Positions 41,487 through 50,922 are shown, counted from the first letter of the stretch. The stretch is DNA of 63,157 nucleotides from Alphaproteobacteria bacterium (GCA_028866275.1 JAGWIK010000013.1:1-63157); one strand, 5' to 3'. The notes: generated by a model not told the origin, from the letters alone. Numbers and translations: made by a program.

Positions 41487-41988
41487 CGTTGAATGCCTTT
41501 GTCGACTGATCGATTACCGCCTGTAATTGCGTCACCGCATCGGCTTCCGTACCGGCAAGGCCGCCGCGCAGATAAAGGTGCGCGTCGATATTGGCGATGC
41601 GCGAATAGGCGCTGACATCGATGCTGGTTGGCGAAATATCGCGCCCAAACGCCTGTTGAATGGTGCGGCGGTAAGCGCGCACCTTGAAAGCGCCACCTCG
41701 GCCCGGTGCGCCATATTCCAGCGCGGCTGCTTTGGCATATTCCGAACCGGGCAAACCGCCTTCCAGTGTCACCAGTCCCTTAATCTTTTCCGGATCGTCA
41801 AAAACTTTGGAGATGATCTCCTCTTTAAGTTTATCGGTACGCGACGGCGCTAACGCACGAACCCGCGCCTCTAGTTCGGAGGTCAATGCGCGGATTCGTG
41901 CGAGCAGCGTATCGTGAAGTTCTTCCGGCCATTCGCCGAAACGGGCGACGATGCGACGATCGCCTGTGATGACAGCATCGAAATCCAT
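41476..41988 (-). CDS. HK97 gp10-like head-tail protein
   Basis: A 170-residue protein. LHDTLLARIRALTSELEARVRALAPSRTDKLK is a typical opening for HK97 gp10-type neck proteins, followed by YAKAALEYGAPG-like text and FKVRAYRR. It joins head and tail. It is in the expected place after the connector gene. Confidence 0.7.
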   Translation of the reverse strand: MDFDAVITGDRRIVARFGEWPEELHDTLLARIRALTSELEARVRALAPSRTDKLKEEIISKVFDDPEKIKGLVTLEGGLPGSEYAKAAALEYGAPGRGGAFKVRAYRRTIQQAFGRDISPTSIDVSAYSRIANIDAHLYLRGGLAGTEADAVTQLQAVIDQSTKAFNDDA

Positions 41989-41990
41989 GA

Positions 41991-42677
41991 TTACGTCGCC
42001 AACGGCACGCGGTATTTTTCGAGAACGGCGGCGATATCCGGCGGGAACGGCCCGGTTTGCCCCGGCAACGCGCCGATCCAGTATTGCTCCTGGCCGACGC
42101 CAGGTTCGCCCTGGCTGCGCAAGAAAGGATCGCGCCCACGCGCCTTGAAACGAGCGGTGACCAGCCGAAGCACAGCCATTTCCAGATCGGCTGGCGGATT
42201 AGTGGTGCCGGGCGTAAAATATCCCGCCGTATATTGAGCTGTATATTGATCGGGACTCCAGTCGGTCACATATCCTGTGTTCGGATCGATCTTCGTCAGC
42301 CAGCCATGCGCGGCATCGATGACAAAATCCGTACCGGCAACGAGCGTATTGGTCATCCCGACAGCGACCGTATCCGTCACGGAAGTCACGGCGACTAACG
42401 GCCAGCGCGAAAGCTGCAGTTCGGAAAGTACGCCTGTCACCTGATAAGGATAGGGGTCGCGGTCGGGATAGATGACGTCCTTGATCGTTTCGATTGGAAA
42501 CACCCGATTGCAGTATTCCGCCACCAACGCCGATTGTTCGGTGATGAACCGGGCAAGCGTCGTGTCGCTTGATGTGTCCGTCGTCGGGATCGCAAGATCG
42601 TCCTTGATGTTCGCCAGCGTCGTCAGATCGTAACTCGACGCCGCCGTCAAAACAGTCGTGACGATGCGAACGGGCAT
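41991..42677 (-). CDS. Head-tail connector (gp6-like)
   Basis: A 228-residue protein with the gp6-type N-terminus (YDLTTLANIKDDLAIPTTDT, LARFITEQSALVAEYCNRVF) and WPLVAVTSVTD, DFVIDAAHGWLTK, AQYTAGY, then a helix (LEMAVLRLVTARFKARGRDP). It forms the ring below the portal. It follows directly the short basic protein gene. Confidence 0.75.
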   Translation of the reverse strand: MPVRIVTTVLTAASSYDLTTLANIKDDLAIPTTDTSSDTTLARFITEQSALVAEYCNRVFPIETIKDVIYPDRDPYPYQVTGVLSELQLSRWPLVAVTSVTDTVAVGMTNTLVAGTDFVIDAAHGWLTKIDPNTGYVTDWSPDQYTAQYTAGYFTPGTTNPPADLEMAVLRLVTARFKARGRDPFLRSQGEPGVGQEQYWIGALPGQTGPFPPDIAAVLEKYRVPLAT

Positions 42678-42678
42678 G

Positions 42679-42867
42679 TCAGGCCCGCTTGCGAGTCTTA
42701 TATGTCTTGCCGGTCACGGCGGGCGGCTTCGACGGTTTGTCGAATGCGCTGACGACGGGTTTAGCGTCGCCAGCAGCAATCAACTTTTCCGCAATCGCAT
42801 CCGGCACGACCCGCTTTTCACCCGCACGCTGCGGACGCATGTCGCGGGTGAATTCGACCATCTTCAT
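42679..42867 (-). CDS. Small basic head protein
   Basis: A 62-residue protein (MVEFTRDMRPQRAGEKRVVPDAIAEKLIAAG), with a basic Pro-rich tail. Similar short genes sit between the capsid and connector genes of many alphaproteobacterial siphophages. Function not known. Confidence 0.6.
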   Translation of the reverse strand: MKMVEFTRDMRPQRAGEKRVVPDAIAEKLIAAGDAKPVVSAFDKPSKPPAVTGKTYKTRKRA

Positions 42868-42870
42868 CGG

Positions 42871-43308
42871 TTACACCGCCGCCAGTACGCGTTCGCCGCC
42901 GAGAATGACGCCAGCCGCAACTTCAATCGCCGGAGACGTGCCGCCCGTAAAGGCAACGATGGTCACAGGCCGGATGAAGCGATAAGCGCCTGTCAGATCG
43001 ATCGCGGCCGTGTTCTCGCTGTTGGCGGCGGTGAGAGCCGCCGTTTCCTGTACGGTTGTTCCGATCTGGAAATCGCTCCAGGCCGAATTATCCGGCGAGT
43101 GCTGCAGCTTCGTCTGCACGCTGGCCGTGGTGGGAGCGCCGCTTTCGGCGCCCGTCACCTGATGCAGCACACAGGAACCGGCCAAATTGTGCAGCGTCCT
43201 GTCGATACTGGCACCGTTGATGGTGCCAGCAGCGGCATTTTGCGGAAACACGCCGGTAACGGGAACGACAAGCGATCCGATATTCCGCTGGGTAACAAGA
43301 TCAGACAT
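42871..43308 (-). CDS. Possible head decoration protein
   Basis: A 145-residue strand-rich protein (QRNIGSLVVPVTGVF, SVQTKLQHSPDNSAWSDFQIG, GAYRFIRPVTIVAFTGGT). It is directly downstream of the major capsid gene and has GGAGG six bases before its ATG, signs of high expression. Decoration is inferred from position only. Confidence 0.5.
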   Translation of the reverse strand: MSDLVTQRNIGSLVVPVTGVFPQNAAAGTINGASIDRTLHNLAGSCVLHQVTGAESGAPTTASVQTKLQHSPDNSAWSDFQIGTTVQETAALTAANSENTAAIDLTGAYRFIRPVTIVAFTGGTSPAIEVAAGVILGGERVLAAV

Positions 43309-43350
43309 AAGATTCCTCCAAGGTTAGGTGGTTGGTTAGAGAGCAGCCGC

Positions 43351-44769
43351 TTATTGAACCGTCGGCGACCAGCGAACGAACTGCAATACGGCGCAACCGG
43401 AGTCGTGCCGCAGCTGGAAGTCGTGTTCGGCAATGGCGCGGATAAGCGTCTGGTCGTACTGGAAGGCCGACACCGTATTGCCGTTGCCGTCGGTGTAGGT
43501 GCCTTCGCGCGACACTGCGAGTTCGAGACTCATCGAATCCAGGATCATGGTTTCGTTCATTTCCGAGAGGATGATGAACGAGCAATCCTTGTTGGTGCCG
43601 GTCGGATCCCAAATGTTGATGGGGATTTGGGTCGTCTTCTTGAACGGATAGCCGTAGAGCGTACCCTTCGACAATTCGTCGCGGAAAACGTAGAGGCCGA
43701 GGCTGTTCAGCAAGCCGAACAGGTAGTTGTAAGTCCTCGGATGCATGAACCACACGCGGCGCCGGTCAGGCACGTTGGCGGTATCGAGCCGGTTAATCAT
43801 GCCGGTCAATTCCGCTACGACTGTGGTTTCGGTGTAGGTTTCATTCGAGGTGATGAAGTTGCCGCCGTTCTGGCCGAGCAGCGGATTACCCGCGGCACCA
43901 TTGACGGCCGCCGTCGAGTCAGCGGTCGCGCTCCACACACCGACCGTACCGCCTTGCGATGCGACCCATGCGTTGGCGAAGCCGGTGTAACCCATCGGTG
44001 CCGCGTTAGTGCCATCACCCAGAAGGAAGGCGAGGTCTTCACGCAGCGCAATCACTTCGACCAGATCGTCACGCACCATCGCGTCGATCGCCGGATCGGC
44101 ATAGCGCATCAGGTCGTTGGAGATCGGCACCAGCGCCGTCAATTTCTTGAAGCTGGCAACGATCTGCTTAAGCGATTGCTGTGAAGATGCGATCTGCGTA
44201 CCTTCGGTGCCGTAGCTGGCGGTTGCAGGGCTTGCCTGGCCGGGCAAAGTCATCGTGCCGCGAGGCATCGGAATGACACGCGGGTTGGAACCGCGCACCA
44301 CTGCTGCAGGGCGCAGCAATTCGATGATCTCGTTCATGTAATCGGGCGGAACGATGAAGCCGCCTGCAGGGCCGGTCGATGCGACCAGAGCGCGGGTGAC
44401 AGGATGGCTTTCGCCATAAACCTCCATCGATGCCTGCCGGGCGTTGAAGAGATTACCGCCGCCATAAGCCATCATCTTGGCCGCAGCACCGATCACGAGG
44501 CTGCGTTCCTTGACGTAACGGTCGGTTTCGACCGTCGCGGCTACCTTGTTTTCCCGCGTTTCCTGTCCGGCAACCGGCTGCGCGGTGCTCGCAGAAAGCT
44601 CTTGCGTTTCTTTGGCACGTTTAATTTGCGCATCGATTTCGGTGACGGCGCGTTTCTTCGTCTCATAGTCGGCCTGTTCGGCTTCGGTGAGGGAAGATTT
44701 TTCGGCAAGCGCCTTGAATTCGTCGAAGGCGCGAGCGCGTTGTTGCAACAGTTCTGCGATTTTAGTCAT
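43351..44769 (-). CDS. HK97-family major capsid protein
   Basis: A 472-residue capsid protein. Residues 1-100 are a helical delta domain (LLQQRARAFDEFKALAEK, DAQIKRAKETQ) probably removed by the prohead protease. The HK97 core follows: GGFIVPPDYMNEIIELLRPAAVVR, MTLPGQASPATASYG, DLAFLLGDGTNAAPMGYTG, VWFMHPRTYNYLFGL. The start at 44769 follows GGAG; a longer frame reaches 44805. Confidence 0.9.
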   Translation of the reverse strand: MTKIAELLQQRARAFDEFKALAEKSSLTEAEQADYETKKRAVTEIDAQIKRAKETQELSASTAQPVAGQETRENKVAATVETDRYVKERSLVIGAAAKMMAYGGGNLFNARQASMEVYGESHPVTRALVASTGPAGGFIVPPDYMNEIIELLRPAAVVRGSNPRVIPMPRGTMTLPGQASPATASYGTEGTQIASSQQSLKQIVASFKKLTALVPISNDLMRYADPAIDAMVRDDLVEVIALREDLAFLLGDGTNAAPMGYTGFANAWVASQGGTVGVWSATADSTAAVNGAAGNPLLGQNGGNFITSNETYTETTVVAELTGMINRLDTANVPDRRRVWFMHPRTYNYLFGLLNSLGLYVFRDELSKGTLYGYPFKKTTQIPINIWDPTGTNKDCSFIILSEMNETMILDSMSLELAVSREGTYTDGNGNTVSAFQYDQTLIRAIAEHDFQLRHDSGCAVLQFVRWSPTVQ

Positions 44770-44870
44770 AGGTGGGGCTCCATCTAGAGGGACAGGCCGT
44801 CTCACGACGGTCTAGCGCCTTGCCCAAGGGCGGGTGGGGGCATCAGGCGGCGCGGATGCGCCGACTGAAA

Positions 44871-45278
44871 TCAGTCTTTTCGGGTTAAGGCCTTGAGGTC
44901 GGCTCTGCGTCGACGAGCGTCGGCGCTGCGTTGATCGTCATCGTTGCCGTCACCGGCGGAGGTTTCGGTATCCTCTTCCTCGTCATCGTCACCGGCAGCC
45001 GGTTTCGTGTTTTTCGACGCGGCGCGAATGCAGCGTTGGCAGCGTTTCAACGAGCGGCCAAGAGCGCGATGCGCGTCCTGCGCATCTTCGTGGAGGTCGT
45101 TAAGTTCGGCGCGCATATCTTCGCCGCCGTCATCCCGATACTCACGAATATTGTCCATCTGATCGCCAAGTTCTTTATGGCGTTCCATCGCGCGTTTGAG
45201 ATGATCGTTGGCGTCGTCGATTTGCTTTTTGGTTTCTGCCGACAGTTTTTTGCCTGCGCGGGTTTGGGTATTCGTCAT
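44871..45278 (-). CDS. Nested scaffold protein (internal start in the protease gene)
   Basis: In-frame ATG 45278 (Met161 of the protease gene) has GGAGAG seven bases upstream, a ribosome site at least as good as those of neighbouring genes. The 135-residue product would be just the coiled-coil, acidic tail. Nested scaffold genes of this kind are known in other phages, for example lambda Nu3 within C. Existence is inferred from the ribosome site and domain boundary. Confidence 0.5.
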   Translation of the reverse strand: MTNTQTRAGKKLSAETKKQIDDANDHLKRAMERHKELGDQMDNIREYRDDGGEDMRAELNDLHEDAQDAHRALGRSLKRCQRCIRAASKNTKPAAGDDDEEEDTETSAGDGNDDDQRSADARRRRADLKALTRKD

Positions 45279-45758
45279 GGTGCTTCTCTCCTGTTGTTGG
45301 GCCCGGGCCGTTACCGCCGCGCCGGGGTCGGCCGGCACCGAGCAAAAGGAACATTCCAGCAGCTCCCACTTCGTGAAGCGTTGGCCGCCGCGCGGTTGTT
45401 TGGGATCGAGCGGTTCGCTTTCGATCACGTCGAAGCCGACGGACACGCCCGATACGATTCCGTTCTTGACCAGGCCGCGCACTTCGTCGGCCTTCGGCGA
45501 AATGCCGGTAGGCGCAAACGTGATGCGGGCGCGAATTTTGTCGTTGTCGATCGCCAGATCGGCGGCACGCCCGACCGGCACGTCCGGATTGTGCTGCCAA
45601 AGAACGATGGGGTTCGCCTGATAATTCGATAAGTCGCAGCCGGAGGGTACGAGAATGCAACCGTCGCGGGCCAGCGTCGAAGTGGAAATAATTACTTCCA
45701 CCTCGTTTTCGCCAAGCGTGTTGATCTGAGCAGCAACGGCCGCGCGTATCATCGTCAT
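44871..45758 (-). CDS. HK97-type prohead protease with scaffold-like tail
   Basis: A 295-residue protein. Residues 15-155 form the S78-type protease with His56 (LWQHNPDVPVGRA) and Ser106 (GIVSGVSVGF), then WELLECSFCSVPADP. Residues 161-295 are a long charged coiled coil (AETKKQIDDANDHLKRAME, AELNDLHEDAQDAHRAL) with an acidic stretch, unlike the short tail of most such proteases. An internal start with its own ribosome site precedes the tail. Confidence 0.85.
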   Translation of the reverse strand: MTMIRAAVAAQINTLGENEVEVIISTSTLARDGCILVPSGCDLSNYQANPIVLWQHNPDVPVGRAADLAIDNDKIRARITFAPTGISPKADEVRGLVKNGIVSGVSVGFDVIESEPLDPKQPRGGQRFTKWELLECSFCSVPADPGAAVTARAQQQERSTMTNTQTRAGKKLSAETKKQIDDANDHLKRAMERHKELGDQMDNIREYRDDGGEDMRAELNDLHEDAQDAHRALGRSLKRCQRCIRAASKNTKPAAGDDDEEEDTETSAGDGNDDDQRSADARRRRADLKALTRKD

Positions 45759-45775
45759 GAATTTTTCTCCGAGAA

Positions 45776-47125
45776 TTACAGTTCGCCTTGCGGATCCAAT
45801 TGCGGATCGGGATCGTCGCTTGTTGCAACGCCTGGTTCGGGCAAGGTGCCGCTTTCAGGCCGTCCGGCTCCGTCGGGAGCCGTGCCGGTCATGTCGGAAC
45901 CGAGGGCCGCCGTATTGGCCGGAACCATAAGTTTGTCGCCGCCTTCCATCGGCGGCAGGCCTTCGGAACGGCGAACTTCGTTCGGCGTAAGGATGCCGGT
46001 CAGCACGCCGAGACGCGCAGCGTTGTAACGGGTCATGATGTCGGCGCGGAGCAATTGCCCTTCGTCGAAATCGACTTCGATGCCTTCTTCGTCGAGACCG
46101 AATACCTGCATGATTTTCTGTTCGGCGATCACGAGATCGGGCATCACCGTGTGATTGACATAGGCCTGTTCTTCCTCGGCAGGCGTGATTTTGCTTGAAA
46201 CGCTGCCTGTTACGCCGAGGCGGCTCAACGGTACGTCGTAGTAGCGGGCGATATCGGCGATCTGCAAATTGCGTTGTGCGATGAATTCAAGATCAACGGA
46301 CGTAAGCTGCACTTGCTGCCATTCGACGCCTTCCTCAAGCACCGCCGTTTGACCGACATTCTGCAAGCCGCCGGTAAAGGCTTGCCATTGCTGCTTGAGG
46401 CGCTGCGCAGCCGGTTCCGATAATCTTGTTTTGGCCTTCAGCACGCCGGAGGGACGTGCGCCGTTGCCTACCCATCGGGCGGCTTGCTGTTCAAGCCCCA
46501 TCGCAAGGCCGATGGCGTCGCGTGCCAGACCAATGGTCGATGCGCCCACCAGCGCATTGAAACTTATGCCCCGAAGGTGAAACATATCCTCTTCAGGGAC
46601 GGCGACCGGCATATTGCGCAACATGGCGATCTGCCAGAGGCCGATGCGATTGACGTTGTAAAAGATCGAGCCGTCCGACGCTTCCAGCACCATGACGGCG
46701 TCGGGATTAATCGGGATCAGCTCGACCGGATTGCCGCGGCGATCACGCAAGATCGCGGCATAGGCATTGCCGCGCAGCAGATAGCCGATCATCATCTGCT
46801 GCCAAAACTCGAACCATGTTTGCTGCCGGTTCGGCTTGGCGAACAGTTTGGCGACGATGTGATCTTTGACGAGATCACGTCCGCCGTTTTTATTCGGAAC
46901 GAAGAGCCGTGGCGTACATCTGGCCACGTCCTTCGCTCTTATCGCAACACAGGCATAGACGGCGGAGACCGCCATTGCCGTGGCTTGCGAAATCATCAAG
47001 CCCGTCGCGCTCGGCACCGAGCCAAGCGGCGGGATCATTCCGTAAGACGGAACCCCAGCAGATGCTCGCGTTCGTTTCGGCGCCAGGTTGCGTCCGATGG
47101 CGCTGAAAATGCCGGGCAATTTCAT
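45776..47125 (-). CDS. HK97-family portal protein
   Basis: A 449-residue portal. Landmarks: VSAVYACVAIRAKDVARCTPRLF, FWQQMMIGYLLRGNAYAAIL, ELIPINPDAVMV, DMFHLRGISF, LGLARDAIGLAMGLEQQAARW-like text and SRLGVTGSVSSKITPAEEEQ. It forms the dodecameric DNA channel at one capsid vertex. It ends 17 bp before the protease start. Confidence 0.92.
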   Translation of the reverse strand: MKLPGIFSAIGRNLAPKRTRASAGVPSYGMIPPLGSVPSATGLMISQATAMAVSAVYACVAIRAKDVARCTPRLFVPNKNGGRDLVKDHIVAKLFAKPNRQQTWFEFWQQMMIGYLLRGNAYAAILRDRRGNPVELIPINPDAVMVLEASDGSIFYNVNRIGLWQIAMLRNMPVAVPEEDMFHLRGISFNALVGASTIGLARDAIGLAMGLEQQAARWVGNGARPSGVLKAKTRLSEPAAQRLKQQWQAFTGGLQNVGQTAVLEEGVEWQQVQLTSVDLEFIAQRNLQIADIARYYDVPLSRLGVTGSVSSKITPAEEEQAYVNHTVMPDLVIAEQKIMQVFGLDEEGIEVDFDEGQLLRADIMTRYNAARLGVLTGILTPNEVRRSEGLPPMEGGDKLMVPANTAALGSDMTGTAPDGAGRPESGTLPEPGVATSDDPDPQLDPQGEL

Positions 47126-48832
47126 TTAGACCATCAAGAGTCCGCGTTCTTCGTAGACCGAACCTCCTTCGGCTGTTTGCAAGCGGCCGACCGCCATGAT
47201 GGCGGCGACGATAGCGTCAATGCGTTCGGTCGATTTTTCTTTGTCCGGTTTTTCATTGCCGGCAGGGTCACGGCGCACCGAAACATTCGAGGCGCACCAG
47301 GTAGCGACGGGATTGCCACCATGCTTTAGCGCGCGGGCGATCAACAAGCGCATAAACTCGGCTGCCGCTGGCCCCATGCTGATAAAGCCTTGTCCGAACT
47401 CGACCATGTTGACACCCTCGTCTTGAAGATTGCGAACCAACTCACCGGCGAAGGTGCGGTCATAGGCGACTTCGAGAAGATTGAACTTCGTCGACAGCGA
47501 CAGAATTTCGGCCTCGATGAATTTGAAATCCGTCGTGTTGCCTTCGGTCGCCGTCAAATGCCCTTGATCCCGCCATGTTGGATAGGGAGCGCGGTCGCGC
47601 CGGGCGCGGCGTAAAATATCTTCGGCGGGACACCAATGTCGCCAAATCACCTTGACGTTTTCGCCGGGCTGCTCCGGCGGAAAGACAAGAGCCAGCGACG
47701 AAAGATCGTTGACGCGCGCCAAATCGAGGCCGCCATAGCAAGGGCGACCGATCAGTTCGTCCTCATTGACAACATCGGCACCGTCGGCCCAGACCGCCAT
47801 GTCGATCCAGCGCGTAACCTGTTCCGTCCATTCGTTGAGGCGCAGCCGCCGAATAGCATTTTGCTGCGCGGGCATTTCGCGCGCCTCATCGACCTGGCGT
47901 TTCAAATCATCGATCTTGACGGTGACGCCGAGGCTCGGATTGGCCTTGATCCAGACATCGGGATTTGTCCAGTCATCACTCGGATCGATGGTAGCGATAT
48001 AGGCAAACCAGCTATCGGAGGCTTCGGGTGGAACAGTTCCTTCTAAAACCTTGACCGAAAACTCGTGATGCTGTCGGCAGACCGACTGGCGGTTATAACC
48101 GGCGGTCGTAATCTCGAAGATCAACGGCTCGCGTCGCGCGCCGGTCGCCGTATTGAGTTTCTGAATAATGTCCGGGTTCGGATGCTCATGCACTTCATCG
48201 ACCGCGGCGAAATGAACATTGAGGCCGTCCATTTTCGTGGCATCAGCGGATAGCGGCCGAAACCAGCTCGAGGTCAGCAGCACCGCCAGATTGTTGACGG
48301 TGCGCGTGATCCTTGCCCTTAATGGCGGACTTGCGTCCACCATGCGCTCGGCTTCTCCAAAGATGATGCGTGCCTGATCGCGCGTTGTGGCGGCGGCGTA
48401 GACGTGCGCGCCTAACTCGCCGTCGGCCACAAGGGCATAAAGAGCGGTTCCGGCCAGCATGACCGACTTGCCGTTTTTGCGTGCTACCTCGACATAGGCT
48501 GTGCGATAGCGGCGCAACCCGTCGGCGGCGCGCTTCCAGCCATAAAGCGAACCGATGACGAAGGCTTGCCAGGGTAAAAGATCAAAGGGCTGGTTCGCCC
48601 ATTCGCCGGTCGAATGACGCAGATGACCGAAGAACGAGATTGCATGACGCGCGGCGTCGGTGTCCCAGACGAGGCCGCGTTCTTTCGCGCTTTTCAGATC
48701 ATTGAGATGTCGCTTGCAGGCAAGTTTGACCAGTTTACCGGCGACGATCTTGCCGCTGACAACGGCGCGCGCGTAAGCCTTGACCGCGCAAGTGTCTTTC
48801 TTGCGCGGCCTCTTAGGCTTATCATTTGCCAC
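47126..48832 (-). CDS. Terminase large subunit
   Basis: A 568-residue packaging ATPase-nuclease. The Walker A-type loop is VARKNGKS (Lys122), Walker B is AAVDEVHEH, and the coupling region reads EITTAGYNR. The C-terminal nuclease has acidic residues in GGLDLARVNDLSS and VAYDRTF. It matches the HK97-like terminase family (about 560 residues). It overlaps the small subunit gene by 11 bp. Confidence 0.92.
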   Translation of the reverse strand: MANDKPKRPRKKDTCAVKAYARAVVSGKIVAGKLVKLACKRHLNDLKSAKERGLVWDTDAARHAISFFGHLRHSTGEWANQPFDLLPWQAFVIGSLYGWKRAADGLRRYRTAYVEVARKNGKSVMLAGTALYALVADGELGAHVYAAATTRDQARIIFGEAERMVDASPPLRARITRTVNNLAVLLTSSWFRPLSADATKMDGLNVHFAAVDEVHEHPNPDIIQKLNTATGARREPLIFEITTAGYNRQSVCRQHHEFSVKVLEGTVPPEASDSWFAYIATIDPSDDWTNPDVWIKANPSLGVTVKIDDLKRQVDEAREMPAQQNAIRRLRLNEWTEQVTRWIDMAVWADGADVVNEDELIGRPCYGGLDLARVNDLSSLALVFPPEQPGENVKVIWRHWCPAEDILRRARRDRAPYPTWRDQGHLTATEGNTTDFKFIEAEILSLSTKFNLLEVAYDRTFAGELVRNLQDEGVNMVEFGQGFISMGPAAAEFMRLLIARALKHGGNPVATWCASNVSVRRDPAGNEKPDKEKSTERIDAIVAAIMAVGRLQTAEGGSVYEERGLLMV

Positions 48833-49286
48833 GATTCAGATATTCCTCGAACGGATCGACGCTGTCGTTTTGCATCTCCATACGGATGCGGGAGCGCGAG
48901 GAAGGATTCAGACCGAATTCGCTTTCGATCTGCGACATCTGCACCATGCATTTGTTGGCGACCGACAGAAACGGGTTCTGGATGATGTTGTCGTTCGTCG
49001 TCTTGACGACCGGGCCGCGTTTCTTGATCTCAACTTCGGCATCGAGCCAGCGGCACCAGACGACCGCGTAACGGGCAATTGCTTCGACATCGAGTTCGGT
49101 CATGACGCCATGCTTCGCCAGCAATTCGGACATCGCGGCAAACTTGCCTTTTTCGCGCTCGTCGAGATGCGGCGGCGGCTCCGGTACAACCAGAGCCGGT
49201 TTCAGCTCGTTCGGATTGTTACGATCCGCCCGCGCAGTGCCTTTGACGAGTTTAAGGTGCGTCGGTAGAGGAGGCCGTCCCATCAT
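48822..49286 (-). CDS. Terminase small subunit, P27 family
   Basis: A 154-residue protein. It has the P27 signature: GRPPLPTHLKLVKGTARADR near the start, then LDEREKGKFAAMSELL, VWCRWLDAEVEIKKRGPVVK, NPFLSVANKCMVQM and EFGLNPSSRSRIR. It recognises packaging sites on phage DNA. It lies directly upstream of the large subunit. Confidence 0.92.
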   Translation of the reverse strand: MMGRPPLPTHLKLVKGTARADRNNPNELKPALVVPEPPPHLDEREKGKFAAMSELLAKHGVMTELDVEAIARYAVVWCRWLDAEVEIKKRGPVVKTTNDNIIQNPFLSVANKCMVQMSQIESEFGLNPSSRSRIRMEMQNDSVDPFEEYLNRGK

Positions 49287-49322
49287 GATCGTTACTCCCG
49301 GAACGGGTTTTCGGTTCGAACC

Positions 49323-50567
49323 TCATCCGGATGCTTGATCTCGCTTCGCGGTCAGTTCTTGGAACTGCTGTCCGCTGGATTCCAAAATCGCCGTGTGGCC
49401 GGTGAATTCTTCCCAGCGCCGGACAATCACGTCGCAAAATTTCGGATCGAGTTCGATCATCCGGCATTGCCGGCTCAGTTTCTCGCAGGCGATCAGCGTA
49501 GTGCCGGAGCCGCCGAAAACATCGAGAACGATATCGCGGCTCTTGCTGCTGTTCTTCAAAGCGCGTTCGACCAGTTCGACCGGCTTCATGGTCGGATGCA
49601 GATCGTTCTTCACCGGCTTGCTGATTTGCCAGACATCGCCCTGGTTACGGTCGCCGCACCAATAATGATCGGTGCCTTGCTTCCAGCCGTAGAGGATCGG
49701 TTCGTACATGCGTTGATAATCGGCATGTCCCATCGTGAAATGATTTTTTGCCCAGATCACGAAGGTCGACCAATAGCCTCCGGCTTCCGAAAACGCCTTG
49801 AACAGCGTGTGCAGTTCGGAGGACGACATGCAAACGTAAAGCGTACCTTTACAGACGCTGAGAAGATTGACACAGACGTCGCGGAGAAATTTCTCGAACT
49901 CCGCGCCGAGATTGTCGTTCATGATCTTGAGGTTTTTCTTGCGCATCCGGTCTTTTGCGCTGTTGCCGTAATCGACGTTGTAAGGCGGGTCGGTGAAAAC
50001 CATGTCGGCAAGCGCGCCGTCGAGAACCTTCTCGACGTTCGCCAGCACGGTGCTGTCGCCGCAAAGCAAGCGATGATTGCCGAGAATGTAAACGTCGCCG
50101 AGTTTAGTGACGGGTTCGTTCGGAACGGCAGGCACCGCGTCGTCTTCGGTGAGGCCTTCGGCTCCGGATTCTTCCGTCAGCCTTCTCAGTTCTTTCGCAT
50201 CGAAGCCGGTGAGGCCGAGATCGTAACCGACTTCCTGTAAATCCTGAATTTCGAGAGCAAGCAGTTCGTTGTCCCACTCCGCCCACGCCGCCGAGCGATT
50301 GGCGAGAAGGCGGAACGCTTTGATCTGCGTTTCGGATAATTCGTCGGCGAGCGCGACGGGAACTTCCGTCAGGCCGAGATGCAGCGCCGCTTTCAGACGC
50401 AAATGTCCGTCGATCACAGCGCCGTCGGAACGCGCGACAATCGGAATACGAAAACCGAATTCTTTGATCGCGGCCGCCATTTGATCGACGGCTTCGTCAT
50501 TTTTTCGCGGGTTTCTCGCGTAAGGAATAAGCCGTGAAACCGGCCATGTTTCAACGGTTAGCGGCAT
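49323..50567 (-). CDS. ParB-domain DNA methyltransferase
   Basis: A 414-residue fusion. Residues 1-110 are a ParB-type N-domain (PVSRLIPYARNPRKNDEAV, VIDGHLRLKAALHLGL). The rest is an N4/N6 methyltransferase with DPPY (VFTDPPYNVDYGNS) before FGGSGTTLIACE, a beta-class order. It probably methylates phage DNA against host restriction. The start at 50567 follows a G-run ribosome site (GAGGGGG). Confidence 0.85.
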   Translation of the reverse strand: MPLTVETWPVSRLIPYARNPRKNDEAVDQMAAAIKEFGFRIPIVARSDGAVIDGHLRLKAALHLGLTEVPVALADELSETQIKAFRLLANRSAAWAEWDNELLALEIQDLQEVGYDLGLTGFDAKELRRLTEESGAEGLTEDDAVPAVPNEPVTKLGDVYILGNHRLLCGDSTVLANVEKVLDGALADMVFTDPPYNVDYGNSAKDRMRKKNLKIMNDNLGAEFEKFLRDVCVNLLSVCKGTLYVCMSSSELHTLFKAFSEAGGYWSTFVIWAKNHFTMGHADYQRMYEPILYGWKQGTDHYWCGDRNQGDVWQISKPVKNDLHPTMKPVELVERALKNSSKSRDIVLDVFGGSGTTLIACEKLSRQCRMIELDPKFCDVIVRRWEEFTGHTAILESSGQQFQELTAKRDQASG

Positions 50568-50640
50568 ACCCCCCCCCTCGACTTTTGGCGCCGAATGCGC
50601 AAAAGCCCAAACCGGTCGCATCGTTGATTTCGCTATAAAA

Positions 50641-50922
50641 TTAAACCCCCCGCCGGTCGTGGACGCGGTTATGACAACCGCGGTGAATGGCGCGGAGGTT
50701 GGACGGATGGTCGGTGCCTCCGTGGCGTCTTTCGATCAGGTGGTGAGCCGTGTCGGCGCCGGGCTGGCCGCACAGGTGGCAGATGCCTTGGTCGCGGGCG
50801 ACGACAGATGCCGCCAACTTTCTCCACGCTTGGGTTCCGTAAACGCGGTCTTGCGCATCGCGCCGCACGCGCTGGGCGGGTCGCCATCCGTGAGGGCGAT
50901 GGAGGGGCGGTTTCCAGGGCAT
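50641..50922 (-). CDS. HNH endonuclease
   Basis: A 93-residue HNH nuclease with a zinc-ribbon Cys pair (CHLCGQPGADTAHHLIER), Asn in NLRAIHRGCHNRVH and final His. HNH proteins next to the terminase are needed for DNA packaging in several phage groups. It stands alone between a terminator and the methylase gene. Confidence 0.85.
   Translation of the reverse strand: MPWKPPLHRPHGWRPAQRVRRDAQDRVYGTQAWRKLAASVVARDQGICHLCGQPGADTAHHLIERRHGGTDHPSNLRAIHRGCHNRVHDRRGV

Noticed and set aside
42658-44184. A 508-codon plus-strand open frame opposite the capsid and connector genes
   Set aside because: It is antisense to well-supported phage genes with ribosome sites, is Arg/His-rich as expected from reversed GC-rich codons, and shows no family signature.
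24093-49286. Gene transfer agent cluster
   Set aside because: Tail genes resemble those of GTAs, but integrase, attachment cores, replication genes, repressor and a lambda R-like endolysin make it a temperate phage.
49335-50240. A 301-codon plus-strand open frame opposite the ParB-methylase gene
   Set aside because: It mirrors the methylase codons and has no ribosome site or recognisable domain.
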